A DNA stretch of 64,000 nt from Desulfuromonadaceae bacterium (GTDB lineage Bacteria > Desulfobacterota > Desulfuromonadia > Geobacterales > Pseudopelobacteraceae), in NCBI GenBank assembly GCA_028712075.1, contig JAQTQX010000014.1, forward strand, positions 1 through 64,000, read 5' to 3'. Each line of letters opens with the position of its first letter. Position 1 is the first letter of the stretch. Positions 32,408-41,491 of this stretch are shown here, piece by piece. The notes beneath the pieces were generated by a model. It did not search any database and was not told where the DNA came from. It saw nothing but the letters and a program-made list of their open reading frames with translations. The position numbers and the translations under genes are program-made.

Positions 32408-34498
32408 TTACTTCATCCCGTACAGTTGACGATACGTTGCTGCCGAAGCATACACCTTCTTCACATAGTCTCGGGTTTCCTGATAGGGAATATTCTCAAT
32501 AAATTCATCTTTATCCATGCCTTTGAAACGTTTTTTCCACCGTTCAACCGCTCCAGTACCGGCATTGTATGCCGCAGCCATATAGATCACATCGCCATCA
32601 TGCTCTTTCATCAGGTCTTTCAGATGCTTGGTACCGAGACGAATGTTATACTCCGGCACGGTCAGGCGTTGCGGATCGAAATCCCCCTTTTCGCGAGCGG
32701 TCATCTTTGCCGTGGCCGGCATCATCTGCATCAGGCCAATCGCCCCGGCTCCTGATTTGACAGCGGGGGCAAAGCCGCTTTCTGCCCGGATCAAGGCAAA
32801 GACCAATCCTTCTGACAAACCGTTAAGAGCGGCATTCTGGCATACCAGCTCCGTATATGCACGGGGATATCCGGCCGTCCACTGGGGCAGTGTGCCTTTC
32901 TCCCACGGGATGGGACGGTTCTGCATAAAAAGGGAAATTGCCGAGCCATAATCCCGCATCTCAAGATAAACCCTTGCCAGAGCCGGGAACTGCCCATTTT
33001 TTTCACTGTTTTTTTTGCGCAGCGACTCCATTTCACTGCGCGCTTCTTCAAACAAACCGAGATACCCGAGAAGACGCGGTTTTTCATAGCCAGCCGCCTG
33101 CGGCAGCTCTGCCAAGGTATCACGTGTCCCAAACGGCTCACGGACATCGCGGAGACCCTTCTGTTCGCGATACCAGGAAGCGTAGAAACCTGCGGGAAAT
33201 TCCTGCAGCAACACAGTAAAAAACGATTCGGCAGCAGCCGGGGCACTCTTCTCCTGAGCCCTGCCGAGCCAGTACAGGGCCTTTTCCCGGTACGTTTCAT
33301 TGGCCAGCAACCCTTTAAAAGCGTCAGTCGCCCCGGAGTAATCACCAGCAAGGTAGCGGCACCAGCCAGCCTGCCACATCAGGTTTGTCACAGCCTTGGC
33401 ATCAGATGCGAGTTTCAGCGCCTGCTCAAACAGAAGCGCTGCGTCATGGTACTGAGCAAGGCTCCGCTTTACTCCGGCCGCTTCGATCAGTGCATCGTCA
33501 GCCAACTCCTGTTTTTTCCCCTCTCCCGCCAATTCAAGATACAGGACAAGCGCCCGTTCCTTGAGATTCTGCCGGTCAAGCGACTTTGCCAACCATAAAC
33601 GGGCTTCAGAACGCACTGCCGGCAGCGGGCTCGTCGCCACTCCGGCAAACAGATTTTCGGCCTGTTTGTATCGTTTCAGCCGGTAGTTGGCCATGCCTGA
33701 GCGTAGATCTATCCGGCCGGTAACGGCTGGAGTGTGGAGAACAGTCGGGATCATCTCCAGCGTTTTCAGGGTTGCCGTGTACCGGCTGTGGGCATAGAGG
33801 GCTGACGCCCGCTTCAGCAGCTCATCTGCAGAATACGCGGGAGGCTTGAGGCCTGATTGGGCCAGTTGCCCAATCCGATCCTCTGCTTTTGCCGCCAAAG
33901 GTGATGCCGGACTATTAAGCCAGATACTTCGATAGACTAGCAGCGCTCCAGCGCCATCCGCAGTCTCCTCGCGGCACAGCGCCGACTGAAAACTGGCATC
34001 GACGGCATCACTGCCGGAGGGATATTTTTCAATAAATGACTGGTAGGATTTGAGGGCAGCCTTGAAGTCGCCACTCCCGTACAGACTGTCGGCGTACAGC
34101 TTGTCCGAACGGCGCAGCAGCTTTGAGGTTGGAAACAGCTGGCGAATTGAAGCGGCTTTGGTTGCTGCTGCCGGGTAGCGTTTCAGTTTAAAAAGCGCTT
34201 CGGCCTGAAAAAATGCCGCGTAATCAGCTATCAATGGCACTGTTCGTTCCGTACCGGACAACAGTATCAGAGCCTCTTCAAATTTGTCCACCCGCAATGC
34301 CGCCATACCGTGGACAAACGGGCGGTACATTTCATCGGTTGAACGCTGTGCCGATGAGTAGGCGCCCATAAAATCCTTATCGCGGTAGCGGTCAGCAGCC
34401 CGGGTCAAAAAAACATCCGCCGGAGTGGACAGAACCGTTCCGGTTAATAGCGCTGCAGAAGCAAAGGCCGTAAGAACCGGCCTGAATATGTGAGACAT
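32408..34498 (-). CDS. Soluble lytic murein transglycosylase (Slt70-like)
   Basis: 696 residues. Signal peptide MSHIFRPVLTAFASAALLTG with cleavage near STPA. Residues about 30-530 are an alpha-superhelix of TPR-like repeats (for example YPAAATKAASIRQLFPTSKL), as in the U-domain of Slt70. The C-terminal goose-lysozyme-like domain has the catalytic Glu in FALIRAESGFAPAVKS, then GAIGLMQMMPATAKM and AAYNAGTGAVERWKK. It cleaves peptidoglycan in the periplasm with anhydro-muramyl products. It lies just upstream of mutS on the same strand. Confidence 0.93.
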   Translation of the reverse strand: MSHIFRPVLTAFASAALLTGTVLSTPADVFLTRAADRYRDKDFMGAYSSAQRSTDEMYRPFVHGMAALRVDKFEEALILLSGTERTVPLIADYAAFFQAEALFKLKRYPAAATKAASIRQLFPTSKLLRRSDKLYADSLYGSGDFKAALKSYQSFIEKYPSGSDAVDASFQSALCREETADGAGALLVYRSIWLNSPASPLAAKAEDRIGQLAQSGLKPPAYSADELLKRASALYAHSRYTATLKTLEMIPTVLHTPAVTGRIDLRSGMANYRLKRYKQAENLFAGVATSPLPAVRSEARLWLAKSLDRQNLKERALVLYLELAGEGKKQELADDALIEAAGVKRSLAQYHDAALLFEQALKLASDAKAVTNLMWQAGWCRYLAGDYSGATDAFKGLLANETYREKALYWLGRAQEKSAPAAAESFFTVLLQEFPAGFYASWYREQKGLRDVREPFGTRDTLAELPQAAGYEKPRLLGYLGLFEEARSEMESLRKKNSEKNGQFPALARVYLEMRDYGSAISLFMQNRPIPWEKGTLPQWTAGYPRAYTELVCQNAALNGLSEGLVFALIRAESGFAPAVKSGAGAIGLMQMMPATAKMTAREKGDFDPQRLTVPEYNIRLGTKHLKDLMKEHDGDVIYMAAAYNAGTGAVERWKKRFKGMDKDEFIENIPYQETRDYVKKVYASAATYRQLYGMK

Positions 34499-34632
34499 GG
34501 TGTGCCTTTCGTGAAAAAGGCCATGATCAGCTGCTCATGGCCCGAAAAAATGACGAATAGTGCGACAAGTTAGACCAGTTTCAAAGCAAAGATAAGATGG
34601 ATTCAAGGCGGCGAGGACTGAGGCAACGAAAG

Positions 34633-34648
34633 CGTACCCTTGAGTACG
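34633..34648. repeat. Hairpin of a possible interspersed palindromic (REP-like) element
   Basis: CGTACCCTTGAGTACG has 5-bp arms and lies in a purine-rich non-coding stretch (about 34590-34690) of composition unlike the flanks, between slt and the DUF507 pair. Such sequences recur between genes of this group as I remember, but only one copy is in this window. Confidence 0.4.
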
Positions 34649-34701
34649 TTGAGAAGCCGAAGACAAGCCAACGAAGAAGACGCTTTGATTTGGAATTGGA
34701 A

Positions 34702-34962
34702 CTACAGTTTTCTCCGGCTCATTTCATCATGATAAAACTTCTGGTAAAGCACCTCATAATCGCGGCTACCGGGGGCTTTGTTACGCAGTTTTGCGTTAAC
34801 TGCCGCTTCTATCTCACTGACTGCTCCAAAAAACGCTTCCAGCGACTGCTTGACCCGACCAAGCGCACGGCTGTCGTCAGAAACGTCGGCCAGATCATCC
34901 CGCCAGATACAGGTTATTATTTCATGAGCCATCGTTGAAATACGGTCTTCTGATAATGACAC
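34702..34962 (-). CDS. DUF507 family protein
   Basis: 86 residues from the GTG at 34962 (GAGG 9 bp upstream), giving the family opening LSEDRISTMAHEI; a TTG two codons upstream is less likely. It continues IITCIWRDDLADVSDD and ends DEMSRRKL. All-helical, no cysteines, cytoplasmic. The family is small, of unknown function, and usually encoded as a pair, as here with the next gene 10 bp upstream. Confidence 0.85.
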   Translation of the reverse strand: MSLSEDRISTMAHEIITCIWRDDLADVSDDSRALGRVKQSLEAFFGAVSEIEAAVNAKLRNKAPGSRDYEVLYQKFYHDEMSRRKL

Positions 34963-34972
34963 GGTCAAAACC

Positions 34973-35260
34973 TCACAGGACTATATTTCGCTCTTTAGCC
35001 AGTTTATCCTTAATCATCTTCAGCATGCGCCGGCGGTCGATTTCAGCGGCACCACGACCAAGACCGTCAAGCGTTTCATCCAGCAGCTTTTCGGCATCCC
35101 GTTCAAGCTTCTGTTCGACGGCAAAGTTATGGGAGAGTGTTCTGGCAATCCCCTCTACAACCGCTTTCCGCTCACCTCGCGGTGTTACCAGATTGTCTGC
35201 AGACAGATCGCAGTAGACCTTTTCCGCCAGCTGACGAATCTGTTCCTCTTTTAATCGCAT
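34973..35260 (-). CDS. DUF507 family protein
   Basis: 95 residues. It opens MRLKEEQIRQLAEKVYCDL, as family members do, has a basic middle (TPRGERKAVVEGIARTL) and a C-terminal helix RRMLKMIKDKLAKERNIVL. AGAGGTG lies 4-5 bp before the ATG. It is the upstream partner of the DUF507 pair, with a 10-bp gap. Function unknown; the two may act as a heterodimer. Confidence 0.85.
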   Translation of the reverse strand: MRLKEEQIRQLAEKVYCDLSADNLVTPRGERKAVVEGIARTLSHNFAVEQKLERDAEKLLDETLDGLGRGAAEIDRRRMLKMIKDKLAKERNIVL

Positions 35261-35555
35261 AGCACCTCTTGTGAGAACCTGCAGCCCGGCAGAACTGGTT
35301 TCTTTCCCGATTTCAGCAGTTGTGAGGCATTTTACTGATATTACTCAAAAATGCAATCGCTAAAGACCGGGCAGCGTCATAATCACCCAATATGTATACA
35401 CAATCGAATAAAAGCGAGCAGTTACCGATTGATGCGTCCTTACATTCCTCTTGTTCGAAAACATCGTTGCATTGAAAAGTATTGCAACTTGCTGATTTTG
35501 TAGTAGAGTGCTCAAAGAATTTGATCTGCAGTCACGATTTGCCCGGGAGGCCCAC

Positions 35556-36362
35556 ATGAAAAAAATATTCCTTACACTGTTGTTACTTGTTGTCTGTGTC
35601 AGCCTCGGCTGGGCAAGCGGCATGATGAAGAAAAAACTACCCCCCTACGACTACGGCAGCGTGACAATTAACAATTACTCCCAGCAAGCCGGGATGCCAC
35701 CGGTACAGTTCGACCACTGGCTACACCGGCAATACGCTACGTGCAGGCTGTGCCATGTCGATATCGGCTTCGGCATGACCGCAAATTCCACCAAAATTCG
35801 CTCGACAGATAATATGAAAGGCTATTTTTGTGGTACCTGCCACAATGGCAAGGAGAGCCCTGTTTACCAGATAAAGATCTTTGATTCATGCGCGAAGGAG
35901 TACAAACGCGATGAATACAAACGCTGTACTCGGTGCCATATTCTCGAAAGAAGCAGTGCCAGGGAAGATGCGTTTGAGCGGTTCGCGCAAAAAATGCCCC
36001 GGGAACGCCTCGGCAACGGCATAAACTGGGAAAAAGCTGAGGAAATGGGCCTGGTAAAACCTGCCGATCAGTTGGAAGGCGTTTCTATCATGAAACCGAA
36101 ACTCAAAATTCAGCAGGATTTCTCACTCAAGTCAAAAGTGGAAGGAATGCCGGACATCATCTTCTCCCACAAGAAGCATACCGTTTGGAATGGCTGTGAA
36201 CTCTGCCATCCGGACATTTTTGTCGGTATCAAGAAGGGTACTACGAAATTTTCCATGGTTGATATCTTTGAAGGAAAATACTGCGGCGTGTGCCATGACA
36301 AGGTTGCGTTTCCGCAGTCAGACTGCGCGCGCTGCCATAACAAATCACCTCAGGAAAAGTAA
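35556..36362 (+). CDS. Six-haem c-type cytochrome with two triheme c7-like domains
   Basis: 268 residues from MKKIFLTLLLLVVCVSLGWA, a signal peptide; GGGAGG precedes the ATG. Two triheme units are seen: CRLCH, CGTCH, CTRCH (about 65-145) and CELCH, CGVCH, CARCH (about 210-262). Each unit starts with a free His as in FDHWLHRQYATCRLCH and FSHKKHTVWNGCELCH, the c7-type layout. It should be a periplasmic electron carrier. Its TAA overlaps the ATG of the next gene. It is a paralogue of the cytochrome at 36670. Confidence 0.92.
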   Translation: MKKIFLTLLLLVVCVSLGWASGMMKKKLPPYDYGSVTINNYSQQAGMPPVQFDHWLHRQYATCRLCHVDIGFGMTANSTKIRSTDNMKGYFCGTCHNGKESPVYQIKIFDSCAKEYKRDEYKRCTRCHILERSSAREDAFERFAQKMPRERLGNGINWEKAEEMGLVKPADQLEGVSIMKPKLKIQQDFSLKSKVEGMPDIIFSHKKHTVWNGCELCHPDIFVGIKKGTTKFSMVDIFEGKYCGVCHDKVAFPQSDCARCHNKSPQEK

Positions 36363-36673
36363 TGAAAAATGTGACCGTTACCATTCTAGCAACTGCCGTA
36401 CTGCTGTTCACGGCTGTTCCCTACGGCAACTGCGCCGAGCCTCCCTGGCGTACGGAATTTGACGAGACCTGTGCCGGTACTTCTGAAGCAATGGCCCTGT
36501 CGCAGTCCGAGTTGCAGGCGCTGATAGGTAGGTGCGAACGCTTGCAAAAGATCATCGAGCAACTCGATGAATCTGCACGCAAGGTGTTTCTGAAGCGGCT
36601 GCTCATGTGCAAAAATCTGTATCAATACGTATTGGACGCCAAGAGCAAGCCACCAGAACCTTTAGCGCAATGA
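36362..36673 (+). CDS. Small exported protein between two six-haem cytochromes
   Basis: 103 residues with a signal peptide (MKNVTVTILATAVLLFTAVP, cleavage near NCA-EP). The mature part has three cysteines (FDETCAG, IGRCERLQ, LLMCKNLY) without CxxCH, and a long helix. No family recognised. Its start overlaps the preceding cytochrome's stop and its TGA overlaps the ATG of the next cytochrome, so all three are translated together. It may help assemble or hold the two cytochromes. Confidence 0.75.
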   Translation: MKNVTVTILATAVLLFTAVPYGNCAEPPWRTEFDETCAGTSEAMALSQSELQALIGRCERLQKIIEQLDESARKVFLKRLLMCKNLYQYVLDAKSKPPEPLAQ

Positions 36674-37497
36674 GACTTTTTTCAGGGACGACATATCTTG
36701 TCACGGCTCTGTTGCTGGCAGTACTGGCCGTATCACCGGCTGGGAAAAGCGAGGCCATCGATCGTGCCGAACTTGCCAACGTCATGCAGACCATCCCCCC
36801 GAACGGGGCGTTCTGGAAATATGGAACCCTGGAGATGAGACGTAAGACCAAGAAGGCCGGGGTGACCTCGGTGATTTTTCCCCACTGGAGCCACCGCGCC
36901 AGATATACCTGCCGTGTCTGTCACCAGGATCTCGGTTTCAGTATGCGTTCCGGCGATACCGGCATTACACGGTCCCAGAATGTTTCAGGGAAATATTGCG
37001 GGGTATGTCATAACGGCGTAACCGCATTTTCGGTCAAGGATGGCAGAGTACGCCACTGTGACAAGTGTCATACAAAAGATACCAAGGCGCTGGAACAACT
37101 TTTCGAGAGTTTTTCCAGTGATCTTCCCTTTGCAAGTTTTGGCAATGGCATAGACTGGTCTGCGGCAATAAAAGCGGGTAAAATTGCCCCGTTAAACTCC
37201 CTGAACACCGGACTGCCGATTCTGCCGCTTCCGGATAAACTGAAAGTACCGATGAAACTCGGTACTTCCGCAGCACGCAGTGATGTAATCTTCTCACACG
37301 AAGACCACTATTTTGAACTTGACTGTTCCGCGTGCCACCCCGATATTTTCAACATCAAAAAGAAGGGAACCAAGGCATTTAACATGGAAAACAATATTTA
37401 CGGAAATTATTGCGGCGCATGCCATATGCGGGTGGCATTTCCCATGAATGACTGCAAACGCTGTCACCCTCAAATGGGGGGCAGTTATACGCCATAA
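36670..37497 (+). CDS. Six-haem c-type cytochrome, paralogue of the upstream gene
   Basis: 275 residues from the ATG at 36670 that overlaps the upstream TGA; the frame extends 21 codons further but the signal peptide MRLFSGTTYLVTALLLAVLA fits this start. Haem sites: CRVCH, CGVCH, CDKCH, then CSACH, CGACH, CKRCH. Free histidines precede each triheme unit (FPHWSHRARYTCRVCH, FSHEDHYFELDCSACH). Domain order and spacing equal the first cytochrome, with shared segments such as FGNGIDWSAA and KKGTKAFNM, so the pair arose by duplication. Confidence 0.92.
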   Translation: MRLFSGTTYLVTALLLAVLAVSPAGKSEAIDRAELANVMQTIPPNGAFWKYGTLEMRRKTKKAGVTSVIFPHWSHRARYTCRVCHQDLGFSMRSGDTGITRSQNVSGKYCGVCHNGVTAFSVKDGRVRHCDKCHTKDTKALEQLFESFSSDLPFASFGNGIDWSAAIKAGKIAPLNSLNTGLPILPLPDKLKVPMKLGTSAARSDVIFSHEDHYFELDCSACHPDIFNIKKKGTKAFNMENNIYGNYCGACHMRVAFPMNDCKRCHPQMGGSYTP

Positions 37498-37544
37498 CAG
37501 CCATGTTCGTCTTTCCGGCTGCCGCGTCACTGAGAGTTGATCAA

Positions 37545-37571
37545 CACCGGCCTCAAGGATCTTGGCCGGTG
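37545..37571. other. Hairpin between cytochrome and queC
   Basis: CACCGGCC and GGCCGGTG form a perfect 8-bp stem around 11 bases. No T-run follows, so it may be a transcript end or leader structure. No preQ1-riboswitch pattern is seen in the 150 bp before queC. Confidence 0.4.
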
Positions 37572-37647
37572 CATCGGTGCCCGGATTCCCCCGCAACCTA
37601 CCTGCCTCACAACAAAACCTGTCAATACCTCATTTGGAGACCTGAAC

Positions 37648-38322
37648 ATGCAACAAAAAGCGGTCGTTTTGTACAGCAGCGGACTTGATTCAACCACCTG
37701 TATGGCCATTGCAAAGGCTGATGGTTTCACGCCATATGCTATCAGTTTTTCCTATGGTCAGCGCCACAGTGTCGAACTGACGGTGGCCCGGCAAAATGCC
37801 AAAAAAATCGGCGCGGCAGAACATCTGGTTGTTGAATTCGACCTCCGCCTGATGGGTGGCAGCGCCCTGACTGCCGATATCGATGTGCCGAAAGATGGCG
37901 TGGGACATGACATTCCGGTCACCTATGTACCGGCCCGTAACACCATTTTCCTCTCCTTTGCTCTCGGCTGGGCGGAGACGCTCGGCGTCTCCGACATCTA
38001 TATAGGCGTAAACGCCCTTGATTACTCCGGTTACCCGGACTGCCGACCGGAATATATTCAGGCGTACGAAAAAATGGCCAATCTGGCGACCAAAGCGGGG
38101 GTCGAAGGGACGGAGTCGTTTATCATTCACGCCCCGCTGATCAACATGAGCAAAGCAGATATCATCCGACGTGGTGTTGAGCTGGGGGTTGATTATGCGC
38201 TGACTCATTCCTGCTACGATCCAACTCCGGAAGGGCTGTCATGCGGAACGTGTGATTCCTGTCGCCTGCGGTTGAAGGGATTTGCCGAGGCAGGTTTGAG
38301 TGATCCGCTAAAATACGTATGA
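37648..38322 (+). CDS. queC: 7-cyano-7-deazaguanine (preQ0) synthase
   Basis: 224 residues from [20 protein letters not shown] (PP-loop SGGxDS-type ATP site); TGGAGA lies 7 bp before the ATG. Further signatures are [40 protein letters not shown] and the zinc site [14 protein letters not shown] plus the earlier Cys of SCYDPTP. It turns 7-carboxy-7-deazaguanine into preQ0 for queuosine. The other que genes are outside the window. Upstream in-frame extension to 37537 is not needed. Confidence 0.96.
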   Translation: MQQKAVVLYSSGLDSTTCMAIAKADGFTPYAISFSYGQRHSVELTVARQNAKKIGAAEHLVVEFDLRLMGGSALTADIDVPKDGVGHDIPVTYVPARNTIFLSFALGWAETLGVSDIYIGVNALDYSGYPDCRPEYIQAYEKMANLATKAGVEGTESFIIHAPLINMSKADIIRRGVELGVDYALTHSCYDPTPEGLSCGTCDSCRLRLKGFAEAGLSDPLKYV

Positions 38323-38335
38323 GACAGCATCGGAT

Positions 38336-39394
38336 ATGAACATCGAACAGATGAAAATAGTGATCAAGGAAATCATCACCAAAACAGATCTCACCCCTTG
38401 TGTGGTCGGGCATCGTGGTGTCGGAAAAAGCGCCGGCATCATACAGGCCTGCCGGGAAATCGGGAGGAAGTACGTGCCGCTGCGCCTCGGACAGATGGAG
38501 GTTGGCGATCTGGTCGGCATCCCGTTTCGCGAGGGTGCTCTCATGCACTGGTCGCGCCCCTCTTGGTGGCCGGGTGATGATGAACTGCCGACAGTGGTGC
38601 ACTGTGATGAGTTGAATCGGGCTCAGCAGGAGGACACCCTTCAGGCGATTTTCCAGTTTGTTGAGCCACCTGCAGAGGGCATGTTCCGCTCGCTGCACAC
38701 CCATCACCTCTCCAGACACCACAAGGTAATTGTCAGCATCAACCCGCCGGATGGGACTTATCAGGTAGCGACTCTTGACCGTGCTCTGGTTGACCGGATG
38801 GTAATGCTGTTCGTTGAAACCGACTACAACTGCTGGGCCCGCTATGCAACTGAGCGGGAACTGTCCGGTGACGTGCGTCAGTTTCTGGCCGGCAACTCCG
38901 GACTGCTCGCCAAACCAGGGGCAGCGATGGAGATGCAGGTCGAGCCGACCGAGCGCGGCTGGGAGATGGTCAGCATCCTGCGCAAGAGTTGCCGCTTTCC
39001 CGGTGATCTGGAAATGGAAGTCTATGCCGGCATCATCGGCAAGGAAGCCGCCATCACCTTCATGCGCTGGCTGGCCGACCAAAAAGGGCGGCCGCTTGCT
39101 GCCGGCCAGATTCTCAACGACTGGGCACTGGTTGCCGGGCACGCCGAACAGCAACGGGATGACGTGCAGGCTGCATCAATGAACGATCTTGTCGCCACGC
39201 TGCAGGCATCGCCAACTCTCAACAACGATCAGGAGGCAAATCTGGTCGCCTACATTGCCATTCTGCCGCGCGACCTCCGCTTCGGATTCATCAAGTCACT
39301 TCTGAAAATCCCTGAAGTTGCCCTGGGGCTTACCCAGGACAAGTATGACAGTGTGGTGTTTGACGCCATCCAGACGATATCCCGCGAGGCATGA
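38336..39394 (+). CDS. MoxR-type AAA ATPase
   Basis: 352 residues. Walker A is VGHRGVGKSAGII, Walker B VVHCDELNRAQQEDTLQAIF, and a sensor region VIVSINPPDGTYQVATLDRA. The arrangement is that of MoxR ATPases, which act as chaperones with a VWA-domain partner. The C-terminal third is helical. Its TGA overlaps the ATG of the VWA gene (ATGA), so the two are coupled. It starts 13 bp after queC but is probably functionally separate. Confidence 0.85.
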   Translation: MNIEQMKIVIKEIITKTDLTPCVVGHRGVGKSAGIIQACREIGRKYVPLRLGQMEVGDLVGIPFREGALMHWSRPSWWPGDDELPTVVHCDELNRAQQEDTLQAIFQFVEPPAEGMFRSLHTHHLSRHHKVIVSINPPDGTYQVATLDRALVDRMVMLFVETDYNCWARYATERELSGDVRQFLAGNSGLLAKPGAAMEMQVEPTERGWEMVSILRKSCRFPGDLEMEVYAGIIGKEAAITFMRWLADQKGRPLAAGQILNDWALVAGHAEQQRDDVQAASMNDLVATLQASPTLNNDQEANLVAYIAILPRDLRFGFIKSLLKIPEVALGLTQDKYDSVVFDAIQTISREA

Positions 39395-40563
39395 ATAACG
39401 GGCTCCTTGAGAACGCAGTGGTGCGTCTGCTGAAGGCCCGCCCGTTTTATGGTCATTTCATTCTCAATCTGCGCCGTGAACAACGGGCACTGGGAGGAAA
39501 ACCGGCCGGTGTCACGGTACGGAACGGCACACCGGTTCTGGCAATAGACCCGGAATCATTTTCTTCCCTGGCTCCGCCTCAGCAGCAGGCGCTTCTGGAA
39601 CATCTGGTCAAGCACCTGCTCCACCTCCATCAGCTGCGCCGCAAGGGGCGCAACCGGCACGACTGGGATATCGCCTGCGATCTGGCGATCAATCCGGGAA
39701 CTGCCAATCTTCCTGAAGACGCACTCTACCCGTCTCACTTTGATGTTGAGGAAGGGCTAGCGGCCGAAGAATATTATCACTTGCTCGTACCGCCATTCGA
39801 TACCGGCAATCTTGACGGCAGCGGCTATGGTGATGCCGCAAGTTCAGAGCGTGGTGCAGCCGGCTGCGGATCAGCTTCTGATTCAAAGACGACGCTCGAC
39901 AGCCATGACATCTGGAATGAAGCTGACAGCACTCCGTTGACTCTGGCAGAGGAGACAATCCGCTCAATCACCCGGGACAGCCTGAGAGGATGCGATGGTG
40001 AATCCCCATCTGAACTCCGAAGCGTTATCGATGACCTGCTCCGCCCCTCTCACCTCCCCTGGCGTCAGATTTTGCGTCAATTCATAGCAACCGCCGGTCG
40101 TATCGGCCGTAGAAGTTCCTGGATGCGGGAGCACAGGCGCTTCTGCCATACAACCCCCGGAATCAGAAAGCGGCGGCGCCTCAATCTGCTGGTCGGGATT
40201 GACGTCAGTGATTCAACCAATAATACCGAGATGCGGGAAACCTTTGCCCGCGAACTGATCCAGATCGCCTCCGGACGAGATGCTGCCATTACTGTTCTGT
40301 ATGCCAACAGCCGGATACAGCAAATCAGGAATTTCAGCCGTTCCCCCGGAGTTGTTGAGCGTTACGACGGCGGCGGCTTTACCGATCTGCGCCCGGTCTT
40401 CGAGTATGCACGGCAGATGCACCCCCTGCCTGCAGCGGTGATCTATCTGACCGACGGTATCGGCCCGGCACCGGAGCAGATGGATTTCCCCACACTGTGG
40501 GTATTGACCGACGCCGGTGAAAAACCAGCCTCTTGGGGTATTGAAGTGCGAATGGAGATATAG
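39391..40563 (+). CDS. VWA-like protein of the DUF2201 (putative metallopeptidase) type
   Basis: 390 residues. The N-terminal half has the DUF2201 pattern: PPQQQALLEHLVKHLLHLHQ, RNRHDWDIACDLAINPG, with His residues that could bind metal, though HExxH is not intact. The C-terminal half is a von Willebrand A-like domain with MIDAS-type residues in LLVGIDVSDSTNNT and later GGGFTDLRP and YLTDGIGPAP. Coupled to the MoxR ATPase before it and followed 2 bp later by a small gene. Such pairs are thought to assemble or activate metal enzymes; the target is unknown. Confidence 0.82.
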   Translation: MNNGLLENAVVRLLKARPFYGHFILNLRREQRALGGKPAGVTVRNGTPVLAIDPESFSSLAPPQQQALLEHLVKHLLHLHQLRRKGRNRHDWDIACDLAINPGTANLPEDALYPSHFDVEEGLAAEEYYHLLVPPFDTGNLDGSGYGDAASSERGAAGCGSASDSKTTLDSHDIWNEADSTPLTLAEETIRSITRDSLRGCDGESPSELRSVIDDLLRPSHLPWRQILRQFIATAGRIGRRSSWMREHRRFCHTTPGIRKRRRLNLLVGIDVSDSTNNTEMRETFARELIQIASGRDAAITVLYANSRIQQIRNFSRSPGVVERYDGGGFTDLRPVFEYARQMHPLPAAVIYLTDGIGPAPEQMDFPTLWVLTDAGEKPASWGIEVRMEI

Positions 40564-40565
40564 CT

Positions 40566-40970
40566 ATGGATTCATTTGTGGCGATGACCGCCGAATCTGT
40601 CGGCGATTTGTTAACGGATGCGGGCGCAGAGGTGATGGTTCGCTCCGGACGGAGTGACAGCTACAGCGCCCCGCGTGAATTCTCTTTTGAAGTGAAAGCA
40701 ACGTTCCCAAACGGCATGGGTATGCATATCGTTGCCCGGCAGTTTAACTATCGCGATCCGTGGGAAACCACAGGGCGTGTCAACGATCTCGTTGACGTGA
40801 TGCTGTTCCGTGACGGCGCCCTGTCCCACCTGCCGAAAGGATTCCCGTGGTTTCAGGGGATTGAGGAAGAGTGCGGGATTGACGAAGATCGACTGAAAGC
40901 AATTGTGGAGTGCGTAAAAAAGGTTAACGTCAAACTCTATCTGCTTCAGGAAATGACCGGAGACCTTTAA
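40566..40970 (+). CDS. Hypothetical protein of the MoxR-VWA unit
   Basis: 134 residues, starting 2 bp after the VWA stop. Contains FSFEVKATFPNGMGMHIVAR, DVMLFRDGALSHLPKGF and a helical end. No signal peptide, cysteine motif or known domain recognised. Its constant position would make it a third partner of the ATPase and VWA proteins. A hairpin terminator follows. Confidence 0.7.
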   Translation: MDSFVAMTAESVGDLLTDAGAEVMVRSGRSDSYSAPREFSFEVKATFPNGMGMHIVARQFNYRDPWETTGRVNDLVDVMLFRDGALSHLPKGFPWFQGIEEECGIDEDRLKAIVECVKKVNVKLYLLQEMTGDL

Positions 40971-40981
40971 AAAAACAGAAA

Positions 40982-41014
40982 GGCACTGAGAAGATTGGAT
41001 TCTCTCTCAGTGCC
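40982..41014. terminator. Bidirectional terminator between convergent genes
   Basis: GGCACTGAGA and TCTCAGTGCC form a perfect 10-bp stem around 13 bases. On the minus strand TTTCTGTTTTTTT follows; on the plus strand a T-rich stretch follows. Confidence 0.8.
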
Positions 41015-41056
41015 TCACTGTTTCTCTGTTTAATCGCTTCTCTGTTACACTTGAAA

Positions 41057-41464
41057 TCAGGAAATCCCCTTGGCATTCAGGAACGGACCATATTTCTTAT
41101 CCTCCCCCTGGATATGCTTGACCAGCCAATCCTTGAGAAAGCTCAAAACCGACATGGTCAGCATGGCGCTGCCATCCTGGAACTTCTTCTGAAAATCAAC
41201 TACCTGCTTGACGAATTTATCATGCTCAGCCTGATGCTTGGCCAGTTCAGGATACCCGTTTGCCTGCATTAACTTGATTTCGTCGGCAAAATGAGTTCCG
41301 GTATAGGTTATCAGAGATTGCAAAACAGCACCGATCATGGTGCTCCCTTGGCCGGATTTCATGGCATCGTAAAGCTGATTGATCATATCGACAAGTTTTT
41401 TGTGCTGGTCGTCAAATTTTTTCACTTTCACGCTGTACGCCGGACTCCATTCAATAATTGCCAT
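41057..41464 (-). CDS. Bacteriohemerythrin
   Basis: 135 residues. The diiron ligands can be placed: WSPAYSVKVKKFDDQHKKLV, then YTGTHFADEIKLM, ELAKHQAEHDKFV and LVKHIQGEDKKYG. This is the H-HxxxE-HxxxH-HxxxxD pattern of single-domain hemerythrins. It binds oxygen reversibly, as an oxygen store or detoxifier. AGGAGA lies about 8 bp upstream. It follows the chemoreceptor gene on the same strand, by 27 bp, suggesting joint use in oxygen or redox response. Confidence 0.93.
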   Translation of the reverse strand: MAIIEWSPAYSVKVKKFDDQHKKLVDMINQLYDAMKSGQGSTMIGAVLQSLITYTGTHFADEIKLMQANGYPELAKHQAEHDKFVKQVVDFQKKFQDGSAMLTMSVLSFLKDWLVKHIQGEDKKYGPFLNAKGIS

Positions 41465-41491
41465 TCATACTCTCCTTTGCGGTGATTTCAT

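Noticed and set aside
35261..35555. A GEMM-type cyclic-dinucleotide riboswitch before the cytochromes
   Set aside because: A short resemblance near 35350 lacks the GAAA tetraloop and receptor parts; nothing else is supported in this 295-bp gap.
37498..37647. A preQ1 riboswitch before queC
   Set aside because: Only a simple hairpin is present; the conserved preQ1 pseudoknot sequences are not seen.
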